Shown: positions 23,517 through 31,020 of the stretch, one piece after another
How positions within the stretch are numbered: position 1 is the stretch's first letter
How the letters are laid out: each line of letters opens with the position of its first letter
Assembly: GCA_017475405.1 (NCBI GenBank)
Contig: JAFVFN010000001.1
Location: 1 to 38,749, forward strand
Reading direction: 5' to 3'
DNA from: Elusimicrobiaceae bacterium
Lineage (GTDB): Bacteria; Elusimicrobiota; Elusimicrobia; Elusimicrobiales; Elusimicrobiaceae
Length of the DNA: 38,749 bases
Position numbers and translations under genes: made by a program
The notes under the pieces: model-generated
What the model was told of the DNA's origin: nothing
Databases searched by the model: none
The model's input: the letters and a program-made list of their open reading frames with translations, nothing else

Positions 23517-24362
23517 CTACTGCCACATAGGCGGGTATTGTTTAATAACCCTGATTAATTGTTCCCACCATATGGGTGAGATAAAACTTTCATCAAAGGC
23601 ATTTGGGGCTAAAAAACGACTCATTTCATGTAAAAAATCCTTTTGCCCCGCTGTAATTTCTTGAATGCGTGTTGTATATTGGTTGGTAAAAGTAGGCAAA
23701 TGGACCGATCGGTCTTTTAATTTTTGGATGAACAGCTTGTTATTAAATTGGATATTCTTCCGATCCAGCCAAAATATATCCCATAAATCGCGATTCTTTA
23801 CTCTGTTTGGTCGTAACGCTAACGCAATAATTTTATCTATCAGGATTTCTTCTAAACTTTCGGCCTTGAGTATGATGCCAGAAACCCCGCTGTTAATGCC
23901 ATAGTAATCCCGGATCATTCTGTTGTCCTTTGTATAGCTTGGCAATCGCACGATATCCAGATTAATACGCTGCAACGGCATATTTTTTTGTTGGGGTCGG
24001 GTAATTATTTTGATTTTCCACGTATGTGTATTGCCTGTTTCTTTAACAGGGTCTTCCACCGTTATGGCAAAATCATATTTCTGCTTGAAAGTATGTTGTA
24101 CCAGGGCACCTATTTCTTTTAAGTCGCTTTTTTTGAAATTAAAATCACTTGAAAAGTCCAAGTCTTCACTTAACCGTTCCGAACCATAGCATAATCGTAA
24201 ACAAGTTCCTCCGATAAAGGTAAGTTGTTTTAGAAAGCCCGCTTGACTCATGGTGCGCAAGATATCCTGATGCATGAGTTCTTTTTCAACGACGTTTCTT
24301 AAAGAAGCGTATTCTGTGTGAGTTTCTAATGCATGTTGTACATTTGTATCAAATAAGTTCAT
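23517..24362 (-). CDS. AbiEii-type nucleotidyltransferase toxin
   Basis: The 281-residue protein belongs to the AbiEii/AbiGii toxin family of type IV toxin-antitoxin systems. The nucleotidyltransferase core is seen at about residues 45-75: FIGGTCLRLCYGSERLSEDLDFS, with the G-S...D-x-D motif, then RINLDIVRLP and the conserved K-A-E-S-L-E-E-I-L-I-D-K-I-I-A-L and RVKNRDLWDIFWL segments. In characterised members the toxin modifies tRNA or nucleotides and causes growth arrest, with roles in phage defence. It overlaps the upstream antitoxin-like gene by 14 nt, so translation is coupled. Family assignment is from motifs; activity is not shown. Confidence 0.88.
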   Translation of the reverse strand: MNLFDTNVQHALETHTEYASLRNVVEKELMHQDILRTMSQAGFLKQLTFIGGTCLRLCYGSERLSEDLDFSSDFNFKKSDLKEIGALVQHTFKQKYDFAITVEDPVKETGNTHTWKIKIITRPQQKNMPLQRINLDIVRLPSYTKDNRMIRDYYGINSGVSGIILKAESLEEILIDKIIALALRPNRVKNRDLWDIFWLDRKNIQFNNKLFIQKLKDRSVHLPTFTNQYTTRIQEITAGQKDFLHEMSRFLAPNAFDESFISPIWWEQLIRVIKQYPPMWQ

Positions 24363-24897
24363 GTAATACCTCGAAATCCACTAAATCCAAATTTCGTTTA
24401 GTATCTGTCATATCGCGGTATGCTAACGATACGTTGGCACACCACAACTGATAACGGTTATTGTAGTAAATGTCAGAGCGTAGGATGGATATGGGTTTTT
24501 TAGTATGGATAAATTCAATTTTGCCAAATTTATGACAATTGATAATACCGGATCGACCGTTGGTCATTAGCGTAATATAGCCCATAGGAATTTGTGAAAT
24601 AACACCTGCTTCACTTAAGATACTTTCTAAACTTAAGTAACAGAAATAATTATCTCGCAGTCTGGCAGCCAAGTGATATAGTTCATATCCCCTTTCATAA
24701 CGGGCTTTCGGGTAAATATATAGCCCTTGACAGGCTCGTTCTAAAATTCCTTTTTGAGTAGCTCGACTTAGCAGCACATGAAGTGCCTGCCGTGATAAAG
24801 TCGGGAACAGACCATAAAAATCACTGGTACTGAAAATGTAGTGATTCGGATCAGATAAACGTTCTAAAGTGGTACGTAACAGTTCTATAGATTGCAT
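24349..24897 (-). CDS. AbiEi-type antitoxin/autoregulator
   Basis: The 182-residue protein has an N-terminal winged-helix segment (about 15-65: STSDFYGLFPTLSRQALHVLLSRATQKGILERACQGLYIY), as in AbiEi antitoxin domains, followed by the effector part (YLSLESILSEAGVISQIPMGYITLMTNGRSG). AbiEi proteins neutralise the toxin and repress their own promoter through inverted repeats; a matching 7-bp inverted repeat overlaps the -35 here. The ATG has no Shine-Dalgarno site. A TATATT lies 13 nt upstream, so the leader would be only a few nucleotides. It is the first gene of the pair. Confidence 0.82.
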   Translation of the reverse strand: MQSIELLRTTLERLSDPNHYIFSTSDFYGLFPTLSRQALHVLLSRATQKGILERACQGLYIYPKARYERGYELYHLAARLRDNYFCYLSLESILSEAGVISQIPMGYITLMTNGRSGIINCHKFGKIEFIHTKKPISILRSDIYYNNRYQLWCANVSLAYRDMTDTKRNLDLVDFEVLHELI

Positions 24898-24910
24898 AGT
24901 TAGTATACAA

Positions 24911-24948
24911 AATATATCACTTTTTGATAGTTTTTGTCAACCAAAAAC
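24911..24948 (-). promoter_or_regulatory. AbiE promoter with operator-like inverted repeat
   Basis: On the minus strand: TTGACA (24940-24935), 18-nt spacer, TATATT (24916-24911). GTTTTTG (24930-24936) and CAAAAAC (24942-24948) form a perfect inverted repeat around 5 nt that covers the -35. It fits AbiEi autorepression. Confidence 0.65.
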
Positions 24949-24980
24949 AATGTAAGAACTGAACGAAAAGTAAAATTAGA

Positions 24981-25005
24981 ACGCTCTGTCACATCGACAG
25001 AGTGT
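24981..25005. terminator. Terminator hairpin
   Basis: ACGCTCTGTC and GACAGAGTGT pair around ACATC (one wobble). On the minus strand a T-rich tract follows, so it probably ends the transcript of the sulfatase-like gene. Confidence 0.65.
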
Positions 25006-25130
25006 TTCTAGATAATGTAGGTAAAATGTTGTTCTAGGGAAGACGGGCCTATGTTGGCGATCTTCCTATACACAATTATCGGCTTATATATTGTTATGAA
25101 TGAAATCATACTGGCAATTCGGATATATGA

Positions 25131-27179
25131 TTAATGGGTCGGTTGATGGGTTGCCAATTGCGGGAATTGCTTCTCAAGTAGCATTTGTAAGAAAGTCCCC
25201 AACGGATGAACGTCAGGAGCCTTATCATAGATATTTTGAAGTTGGTCGGGACTTATATCTTGTGGGGAGAGCGGTTCTTGTTGTGCCGTATCCCGTGCCA
25301 GGTAGATTTCCAAGGGATGATGTTGATTGGGTTTGAGCAATATATAGTAGTTATCATCGGCAAATACGGTTTCACGTTTGACACAGGCCCAGTCCATAAA
25401 ACACCCGGATGAAACTATGACATCGTTTTTTCTTGGGGTAAGTAAGCTGCGTCCTGAAAAATCCTGCTCCCTATAGATAGAACTATCTTGGGTAACCAGT
25501 GCGGCTATATGTAAAATAGTAGGCAACATATCTATATTACTTACATAATAGTGGGTATTTTCTTTAAAGAGTTTCCAATTTTCAGCCGGGATTTTTTGTT
25601 GTATAGCGGGTGGAATATACCAAATGAACGGCACATGGATATTTTCATCGTACAAGGCAGCATAAAAGTATCCGCCATGTTCCTTAAATTGTTGTCCGTG
25701 ATCGGCCGTAATGACTACTAGTGTGTTTGACAAATCAATTGATTCTAGTAAAGCAGCTTCTTGGTTGGATACATGCCGAATAGCGTTGTCGTAGCAATTA
25801 ATAGAGCTTTGGGGCCAACCACTTCTTACTGAGGATGAACACGGACGATAGTAAGGAATGACTGCCGGATTTTGGTAAAAAGGGAAGTGTGTATTATTGG
25901 TATGTAACACCCCTATGTAATGGCGTGGGTGCTCGGTAATGATTTCTTGAACATGCTTAATAGCAGGGGCATCATCCATCATTTCAAGCAGACTTCCAAA
26001 ATCATCGTCTTCTTGTGCAAAACTCCATAAATGATCCATATGCAGCGACGAAATAAATTTATCTAAATTCCCCCATTGTTTATTGGCACTAAAAACATAA
26101 AAGGTGAAAAAATCGGCCGGTGCATAGTCCCACAAACGACGTGCTTCTTTAATTTGTTTGGGTTTGCGGTTTGCTCCCTGTCCCGTGAACATTTGTCCGA
26201 TGGAAATAGTCGTATAATGTGCCGGAGAAAGTGCGTATTGAAACACTGTGGATTTTTGATAGAACGGTTGTAAGGCCTGATCCGGGTAACGTTCTGTGTA
26301 ACCGTATACACCTAGATTACGAGCGCGCATGGCGTCATTAATGATGATTAATACATTAAAAGGGATATTCGGGACGGGACGTTGCTGGTATTGTGCCTGG
26401 GTGTCCGGCGATTGTGACATGTCGTTGGGTGTAGCGGGCATATACAGTGTATCGGCGGCGGTAATCAGGGTAGCTGCGTCTAGCCTCAAATGCAAGACAT
26501 CGGTTTTATAAGATAGAACTTTCCCCAGAATTAGGATACAACAACATATTCCCACGGCCCATCGTACGGGTTTGAGGGATGTTTTCCACACAAACCATAA
26601 AAATGGAAGTACAATGGCTGCCGTGAGGATAGCGGCACATACGGAGATTTTATACAGAGATGGCAATGTTAAATAGCATCCGATCAATAAAGCCGGGAGA
26701 AGTACCGCCGGTATAATATGTGTATACACCGCAAACGGTTTATAAGCCGGCGTTTGCCTGATAAACAACGGACGTAATAACTGATGTGTAACGATACACC
26801 AAACGGCGAGGGCCGGTAAGACATATCCTATATAGGGAAGTATCTGCATACCCAGTGTGGTTAGTAAGAAGAAGGGTTCTCGCAGAAGGATTTGTAAAAA
26901 TGGATAGGTAATAAATTCGGTATAGGTTTTGTAATAGAAAAAATTTAATACGGGTAGCAGGGCCAAAAGGGATATCAAAGGAATAATATACGTAAACAGT
27001 CGATATATATATATATATATATACAAAGAAGAACAAAAAACAGAAAATAATAAGAATCCTGCAAAACTAAACCCTATGGAAAATAATGTATCAATCCACG
27101 TAACTTGCCGTGCTAGAGAAATATCCAATAATAAATACAGACAGGTCAGTCCGGTCGCCCAATAGATGTTCTTGCGCAT
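25131..27179 (-). CDS. Membrane sulfatase/phosphoethanolamine-transferase-like enzyme, possibly phase-variable
   Basis: The 682-residue protein has about five or more N-terminal membrane segments (residues 1-240) and a C-terminal alkaline-phosphatase/sulfatase fold: IINDAMRARNLGVYGY (metal Asp), SPAHYTTISIGQMFTG (likely Thr nucleophile), VLHTNNTHFPFY and ITADHGQQFKEHG (metal Asp-His). This layout is that of enzymes that transfer phosphoethanolamine or glycerol phosphate to lipid A, glycans or lipoteichoic acid; the substrate here is unknown. Residues 53-59 (YIYIYIY) are encoded by an uninterrupted AT dinucleotide run (27003-27023), and one unit gained or lost would break the frame. A TATAAT lies 6 nt before the ATG, with no ribosome binding site. 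Confidence 0.88.
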   Translation of the reverse strand: MRKNIYWATGLTCLYLLLDISLARQVTWIDTLFSIGFSFAGFLLFSVFCSSLYIYIYIYRLFTYIIPLISLLALLPVLNFFYYKTYTEFITYPFLQILLREPFFLLTTLGMQILPYIGYVLPALAVWCIVTHQLLRPLFIRQTPAYKPFAVYTHIIPAVLLPALLIGCYLTLPSLYKISVCAAILTAAIVLPFLWFVWKTSLKPVRWAVGICCCILILGKVLSYKTDVLHLRLDAATLITAADTLYMPATPNDMSQSPDTQAQYQQRPVPNIPFNVLIIINDAMRARNLGVYGYTERYPDQALQPFYQKSTVFQYALSPAHYTTISIGQMFTGQGANRKPKQIKEARRLWDYAPADFFTFYVFSANKQWGNLDKFISSLHMDHLWSFAQEDDDFGSLLEMMDDAPAIKHVQEIITEHPRHYIGVLHTNNTHFPFYQNPAVIPYYRPCSSSVRSGWPQSSINCYDNAIRHVSNQEAALLESIDLSNTLVVITADHGQQFKEHGGYFYAALYDENIHVPFIWYIPPAIQQKIPAENWKLFKENTHYYVSNIDMLPTILHIAALVTQDSSIYREQDFSGRSLLTPRKNDVIVSSGCFMDWACVKRETVFADDNYYILLKPNQHHPLEIYLARDTAQQEPLSPQDISPDQLQNIYDKAPDVHPLGTFLQMLLEKQFPQLATHQPTH
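27003..27023. repeat. (AT)10 microsatellite inside the sulfatase-like gene
   Basis: Twenty-one bases of uninterrupted alternating AT within coding sequence, near codon 53-59 in the second membrane segment. Confidence 0.95.
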
Positions 27180-27185
27180 ACTTAA

Positions 27186-27191
27186 ATTATA
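27186..27191 (-). promoter_or_regulatory. -10 box 6 nt before the sulfatase-like ATG (leaderless)
   Basis: On the minus strand TATAAT, then TTAAGT, then the ATG at 27179. No Shine-Dalgarno motif is present. Confidence 0.65.
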
Positions 27192-27233
27192 GCATTGTGG
27201 TATTCGCTGAAATTTTTAATCCACAGATTTTGC

Positions 27234-27261
27234 TTGACATGTTTTTTTTTTTTGATATCTT
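27234..27261 (+). promoter_or_regulatory. T12-spacer promoter of pilin 27362
   Basis: TTGACA, TG, 12 T, GA, TATCTT. It has the same design as the other three, with a variant -10. Confidence 0.8.
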
Positions 27262-27267
27262 GGAGAT

Positions 27268-27361
27268 ACGGGCCGTAAAGGGTCTCCTGAAATGTCCTAC
27301 AAGTGAGATAAGCGGCCCGCCAAGATTTTTTATCCTAGAAATAGGATAAAAAGGAGGAAAT
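27268..27361 (+). promoter_or_regulatory. Compact structured leader of pilin 27362
   Basis: CGGGCCG (27269-27275) pairs with CGGCCCG (27313-27319), starting at the predicted transcription start; inside, GTCTC and GAGAT can pair. A second hairpin (TATCCT/AGGATA, 27331-27348, extended by flanking T and A runs) directly precedes the AAGGAGG site at 27351, which it could expose or hide. The other three T12 pilins lack such a leader. Confidence 0.6.
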
Positions 27362-27841
27362 ATGAGAAATAGTAATAACGTAGGTTTTACGTTAATTGAG
27401 TTACTCGTAGTAGTGCTCATAATCGGTATCTTGGCAGCAGTAGCTTTGCCCCAATATACCAAAGCAGTAGAAAAATCCCGCACGGCAGAAGCAGTTACCT
27501 TATTGGGTGATATTATGACCGCCCAACGCATTTACTTGTTGGCTAATTCTAGCTGTGCTACGTCGTTGGATGTGTTAGATATTGAAGTACCTAGTACTAC
27601 GAAGAACTTTAATATTGCTCTTGATAACACAGAAACAGGAAAATGTGGGGCTACTGCGACTCGTAATGGAGCTGCTCCGAATAATTATGAATTGAAGTTC
27701 ACCGTAAATACTGGTACCGGTGAAATTATTCGTACCTGTACTGAAGGTCCTGGTTCTACGGCCAATATTTGTAAGTCTATTGCCAACGGACCTGAATGGG
27801 GAACATCCAGTGCTTCTGCTTCTACTTCGTCCACTAACTAG
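27362..27841 (+). CDS. Type IV pilin-like protein (major-pilin candidate)
   Basis: The 159-residue precursor starts MRNSNNVG, then FTLIELLVVVLIIGILAAVALPQYTKAVEKSRTAEAV. It has a proper Gly8/Phe9 cleavage site, unlike the other T12 pilins, which have Ala there. The middle segment diverges (AQRIYLLANSSCATSLDVLDIEVP). Five cysteines are present (SSCAT, GKCGA, RTCTE, NICKS plus none paired clearly for SSC). The C-terminus is Ser/Thr-rich (WGTSSASASTSSTN), which might carry glycans. The T12 promoter combined with a structured leader and a strong AAGGAGG site suggests high, controlled expression; calling it the major pilin is inference. Confidence 0.92.
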   Translation: MRNSNNVGFTLIELLVVVLIIGILAAVALPQYTKAVEKSRTAEAVTLLGDIMTAQRIYLLANSSCATSLDVLDIEVPSTTKNFNIALDNTETGKCGATATRNGAAPNNYELKFTVNTGTGEIIRTCTEGPGSTANICKSIANGPEWGTSSASASTSSTN

Positions 27842-27860
27842 TTTATCTGACTATATAGAT

Positions 27861-27897
27861 AAATCCCCTGCTCATAAATTTATGGGCAGGGGATTTT
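27861..27897. terminator. Bidirectional terminator between pilin and ldh
   Basis: AAATCCCCTGC and GCAGGGGATTT pair, with the palindrome CATAAATTTATG inside, between the convergent genes. Confidence 0.9.
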
Positions 27898-27918
27898 ATG
27901 TATATTATGATTATGGAG

Positions 27919-28899
27919 CTAGTAGTTGGCTGTTAACTCATTGACACCGGCATCGGCCGCCGTTTTTTGTAAGATTTCAGCCGATTTTTTAAGAGCCGTT
28001 TCTTCCTCTGTGCTCAGCGTAATGGGCATTTGGACTTCTACGCCGTTTTTACCGATAACGGCCGGCATACTTAGCGTGATATCGTTAATCCCGAACGCAC
28101 CGTGCATCACATTGGATACCGGTAATACAGATTTTTCATCGCGCACAATGCATTCACAAATACGTTTCACCGCCATGGCGATACCGTAATAAGTGGCCTT
28201 TTTGCGCTCGATAATTTCATAGGCGGCATTTTTGACACCCTCGGCAATTTTTTGCATGGCCTCCTGATGGTTAAAGTGTCCGCGCAGTTCACAAAACTTA
28301 TTAATCGGTACACCGGCAACATTGGCCGTGCTCCAGACAGCGATTTCACTATCACCGTGTTCTCCGATAATAAATGCATGAACGCTTCGGCTGTCCACGC
28401 CCAAGTGGTTACCTAGGATTTCCCGGAACCGGGCCGTATCCAGTACGGTCCCCGAACCGATTACACGATTTTCGGGCAGTCCACTTAGTTTGAGTGCCGT
28501 GTAGGTAAGTACGTCTACCGGATTGGCCACAATAAGTAAAATCCCCTGGTAATTTCGTTTGGCGATTTCGGGGATAATTGTTTTAAAAATACCGACGTTT
28601 TTTTGTACCAGATCCAGGCGTGTCTCGCCGGGTTTTTGGTTCGCACCGGCCGTAACAATAATAATGGCTGCATCGGCGATATCATCGTACGTGCCGGCAT
28701 AAATATTCATGGGGCGTGCGTAGGCCTCTCCATGGGAAATATCCATGGCTTCCCCTTCGGCTTTTTTATGATCTACATCAATAAGTACCATTTCACTAAA
28801 AAGTCCGCTTTGCATCAAGGCAAACGCGCTAGCTGATCCGACAAATCCACAGCCAATGATGGCTACTTTGCGGTCATTGATTTTACAGTTTGTTGTCAT
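27919..28899 (-). CDS. ldh: L-lactate dehydrogenase
   Basis: NAD-dependent reduction of pyruvate to L-lactate in fermentation. The 326-residue protein has the Rossmann motif GCGFVGSASAFAL, the coenzyme-end loop TAGANQKPGETRLDLVQKN with Gln-Lys-Pro as in lactate (not malate) dehydrogenases, NPVDVLTY, SGTVLDTARFR and the active-site IGEHGDSE with catalytic His. GGAGGG precedes the ATG, and a TATAAT-like box lies further upstream (28932-28938). It is a single gene converging on the pilin at 27362. It suggests a fermentative lifestyle. A malate dehydrogenase activity is less likely given the loop sequence. Confidence 0.94.
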   Translation of the reverse strand: MTTNCKINDRKVAIIGCGFVGSASAFALMQSGLFSEMVLIDVDHKKAEGEAMDISHGEAYARPMNIYAGTYDDIADAAIIIVTAGANQKPGETRLDLVQKNVGIFKTIIPEIAKRNYQGILLIVANPVDVLTYTALKLSGLPENRVIGSGTVLDTARFREILGNHLGVDSRSVHAFIIGEHGDSEIAVWSTANVAGVPINKFCELRGHFNHQEAMQKIAEGVKNAAYEIIERKKATYYGIAMAVKRICECIVRDEKSVLPVSNVMHGAFGINDITLSMPAVIGKNGVEVQMPITLSTEEETALKKSAEILQKTAADAGVNELTANY

Positions 28900-28946
28900 A
28901 AAATGTTTCCCTCCGAATATCTCTTTACCTATATTATAGAAAAAGA

Positions 28947-28973
28947 AAACCCCCGCTTGGTAGCGGGAGTTTT
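28947..28973 (-). terminator. Terminator after the FadL-like gene
   Basis: AAAAC..CCGCT and AGCGG..GTTTT pair around TGGT. On the minus strand TTTTCTTTTT follows. Confidence 0.85.
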
Positions 28974-28992
28974 CAGTTAGTTGGTATATGTC

Positions 28993-30240
28993 TTAGAACT
29001 TATATCCGACCGTCAATGCAAACATATCACCGCGTCCGCCCTCATACTTCATGGCACGGTGCCCGAACTGAGCGTTGCTGTCGCCTTTTAAGTGACGTCC
29101 AAAAATATGAGCATAGGCAAAATCGGCACTCCAGATCTCGCCTTTGTAACCTAACCCTACGCTGGCGATATGACGATCATCGACCGGGACTAAAGTATCC
29201 ATAGCGTGTTCGTTAATCGGAGATTTATCATAGACGTAGCCGACACGTGCAAACCATTTGGGGATAAATTGATATTCGGCACCGAAGTTGGCACGGATGG
29301 TGTCTTTGTATTCTTTTTTATTGTGAATGGTCGGGGCCGTTTCGGTGTCTTTGTATTCAATGGTAATCTGATCGTAAGAGCTCCACATCGTTCCTACGGC
29401 TCCTACTTCGAAGGTCCAGTTTTCATCGGGACGGAAAGCCACCCCCAAAGATAAGCTGTCCGGCAATGTAATTGATCCTTTTGCATCGGAATGACGAACA
29501 ATTTCATTGCCGTACGGGTCTTTTAATATGCCTCCGGTGGAAGTGTGGATATAACCGTTTAAATTTTGTTTGACTTTGGTGCGATATAAGGCTCCAACGG
29601 ACCATTTTTCAGCCCATTCAGGTCGATAAATTAGGGAGAAGTTTCCCCCCCAACTTAAACCTGTTCCATGGATTTCATAGGTATCCGAAGCTCCAAATCC
29701 ACGAGAGTTTTGTGTGAAATCAATGGTCATGGCTTCTAAACCCATGGCCATGGACAGTTGATCATCAGCTTTAATGGCGATGGTAGGCGTAAAAGAAAAA
29801 GTTTCTAACTTTACTTTATAGGCCAGTTTGCTGCCGTACCAAGAATTTTTATCCTTATACGTACCGCCCAATCCGAACCGAGAAAACCCGCCTAACCCGA
29901 AGCTGATTTCATCGCTCCACTTATGGGTAAGGTAAAAGTTCGGTAACAACCAAACATCGCGTTGTAAACCGCGGGTTTCATTTTTACCGGTCAACGGACT
30001 GTTGATCGTCGTACGGGCGTGTGCCGTTACCACAGTTCCGCCGAGCTGTACCTGCGTGCCTTCCAGTTCGGTAATCAAAGCCGGGTTGACAGCCAGGCTG
30101 GCCGGTTCTGCTGTGCTGGCCATTACCGCACCGCCCATGGCGGTCGATCGTCCGCTAAATTCATATAAGGCAAACCCCGCCCCATAAGAGAGGTCCGTTA
30201 GTAAGCCGCATAGCAATGCAGCAACAAGTAGTTTTTTCAT
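28993..30240 (-). CDS. FadL/OMPP1-type outer membrane transport barrel
   Basis: The 415-residue protein has a signal peptide (MKKLLVAALLCGLLTDLSYGAG) and the family start GFALYEFSGRSTAMGGAVMASTAEPASLAVNPALI, where the NPA motif and an N-terminal plug are typical of FadL/TodX long-chain fatty acid and hydrocarbon channels. Alternating hydrophobic strands run to the end, and the protein finishes in LTVGYKF; a terminal Phe is the usual signal for outer membrane barrel insertion. GAGGAAAC precedes the ATG. It shows that the organism has an outer membrane. The natural substrate is not known. Confidence 0.92.
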   Translation of the reverse strand: MKKLLVAALLCGLLTDLSYGAGFALYEFSGRSTAMGGAVMASTAEPASLAVNPALITELEGTQVQLGGTVVTAHARTTINSPLTGKNETRGLQRDVWLLPNFYLTHKWSDEISFGLGGFSRFGLGGTYKDKNSWYGSKLAYKVKLETFSFTPTIAIKADDQLSMAMGLEAMTIDFTQNSRGFGASDTYEIHGTGLSWGGNFSLIYRPEWAEKWSVGALYRTKVKQNLNGYIHTSTGGILKDPYGNEIVRHSDAKGSITLPDSLSLGVAFRPDENWTFEVGAVGTMWSSYDQITIEYKDTETAPTIHNKKEYKDTIRANFGAEYQFIPKWFARVGYVYDKSPINEHAMDTLVPVDDRHIASVGLGYKGEIWSADFAYAHIFGRHLKGDSNAQFGHRAMKYEGGRGDMFALTVGYKF

Positions 30241-30263
30241 AAGTTTCCTCTAAACTAAAAAAT

Positions 30264-30284
30264 CCCCGCTGTCATGCAGCGGGG
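30264..30284 (-). terminator. Terminator after the YfgM-like gene
   Basis: CCCCGCTG and CAGCGGGG form a perfect 8-bp stem. On the minus strand ATTTTTTAG follows. Confidence 0.85.
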
Positions 30285-30290
30285 CACTTC

Positions 30291-30959
30291 TTATTTATTT
30301 AAAACAGCTAATTTGTCCTTGGCCACAGTACCAAAATAGGTTTTGGTATAGTTGGCAAGCAGTTGCTGATAAGCTTCAACAGCTTGAGCCTTTTGGTCGG
30401 CGAGTTCATAACTCATTGCAAGCGTAAAATAAGCCTGCGGCAACGCAAAACTCTTCGGGTTATTTTCAATAAACTGCGTCATCAGTTTAATAGAACCGTC
30501 ATAATCTTTAGTAGCCTGACGGGCTGCCGCTAACGAGAGCGTAGCCACCGTGCGCAGGGTTTCGTTATGAGCGTTGAGTAAGGGTTCATACACATCTGCG
30601 GCCTGGGCGTAGTTTTCACCGGCATACAAAATGTCACCTTTTAAAAGCTGTGCATATTGAGCAGCCTGTGTGCCGGGGAACTGCAATGCTACTCCGTCTA
30701 ACTGAGAAACCGCCGACGGATCAGCCATCACAGCCAGTTGTGCGTTATAATACGCGGCCCAAGATTGTTCCTGTACTTTTTTAACGTGAGCAGTATAGGT
30801 AATCCCTAATACGGCAGCCAAGACCAAAATAACCACAGCCGCAATGACGGCTTTTTTATGGGCTTTTACAAATTTGGCGGTGCCGGATAAAAACAAAATA
30901 AGTGTGTCTTGTTCGGGTTGTTGCGGTTGTTGCAACACCGGTTGTCTTTTTTTAGCCAT
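30291..30959 (-). CDS. YfgM-like membrane-anchored TPR protein
   Basis: The start at 30959 (MAKKRQPVL) is preferred to the ATG two codons earlier because it lies 7 nt after a TATAAT. The 222-residue protein has a short Gln/Pro-rich cytoplasmic tail, one membrane segment (about 38-57, AVIAAVVILVLAAVLGITYTA) and a periplasmic part with tetratricopeptide-like helix pairs (SWAAYYNAQLAVM, GDILYAGENYAQAADVYEPLL, AYFTLAMSYELADQKAQAVEAYQQLL). This is the layout of the YfgM/TPR_21 family, which works with the Sec translocon and periplasmic chaperones. In many bacteria such genes neighbour hisS or bamB; here the neighbours are fadL and a divergent unknown gene. Confidence 0.82.
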   Translation of the reverse strand: MAKKRQPVLQQPQQPEQDTLILFLSGTAKFVKAHKKAVIAAVVILVLAAVLGITYTAHVKKVQEQSWAAYYNAQLAVMADPSAVSQLDGVALQFPGTQAAQYAQLLKGDILYAGENYAQAADVYEPLLNAHNETLRTVATLSLAAARQATKDYDGSIKLMTQFIENNPKSFALPQAYFTLAMSYELADQKAQAVEAYQQLLANYTKTYFGTVAKDKLAVLNK

Positions 30960-30966
30960 ATACATT

Positions 30967-30972
30967 ATTATA
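30967..30972 (-). promoter_or_regulatory. -10 box 7 nt before the ATG at 30959 (leaderless)
   Basis: TATAAT on the minus strand. It lies back to back with the leaderless promoter of 31021 inside a 61-bp intergenic region. Confidence 0.6.
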
Positions 30973-31008
30973 GTAAAAATAAGGGAGAAATGTGAAACAC
31001 GGATTTAT

Positions 31009-31014
31009 TATAAT
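31009..31014 (+). promoter_or_regulatory. -10 box 6 nt before the ATG at 31021 (leaderless)
   Basis: TATAAT, then GTAACT, then ATG. No Shine-Dalgarno motif is present. Confidence 0.65.
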
Positions 31015-31020
31015 GTAACT

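Noticed and set aside
26740..27036. Separate minus-strand gene overlapping the sulfatase-like gene
   Set aside because: It is an alternative frame across the AT tract, without a start context or family features. It is relevant only as the slipped frame.
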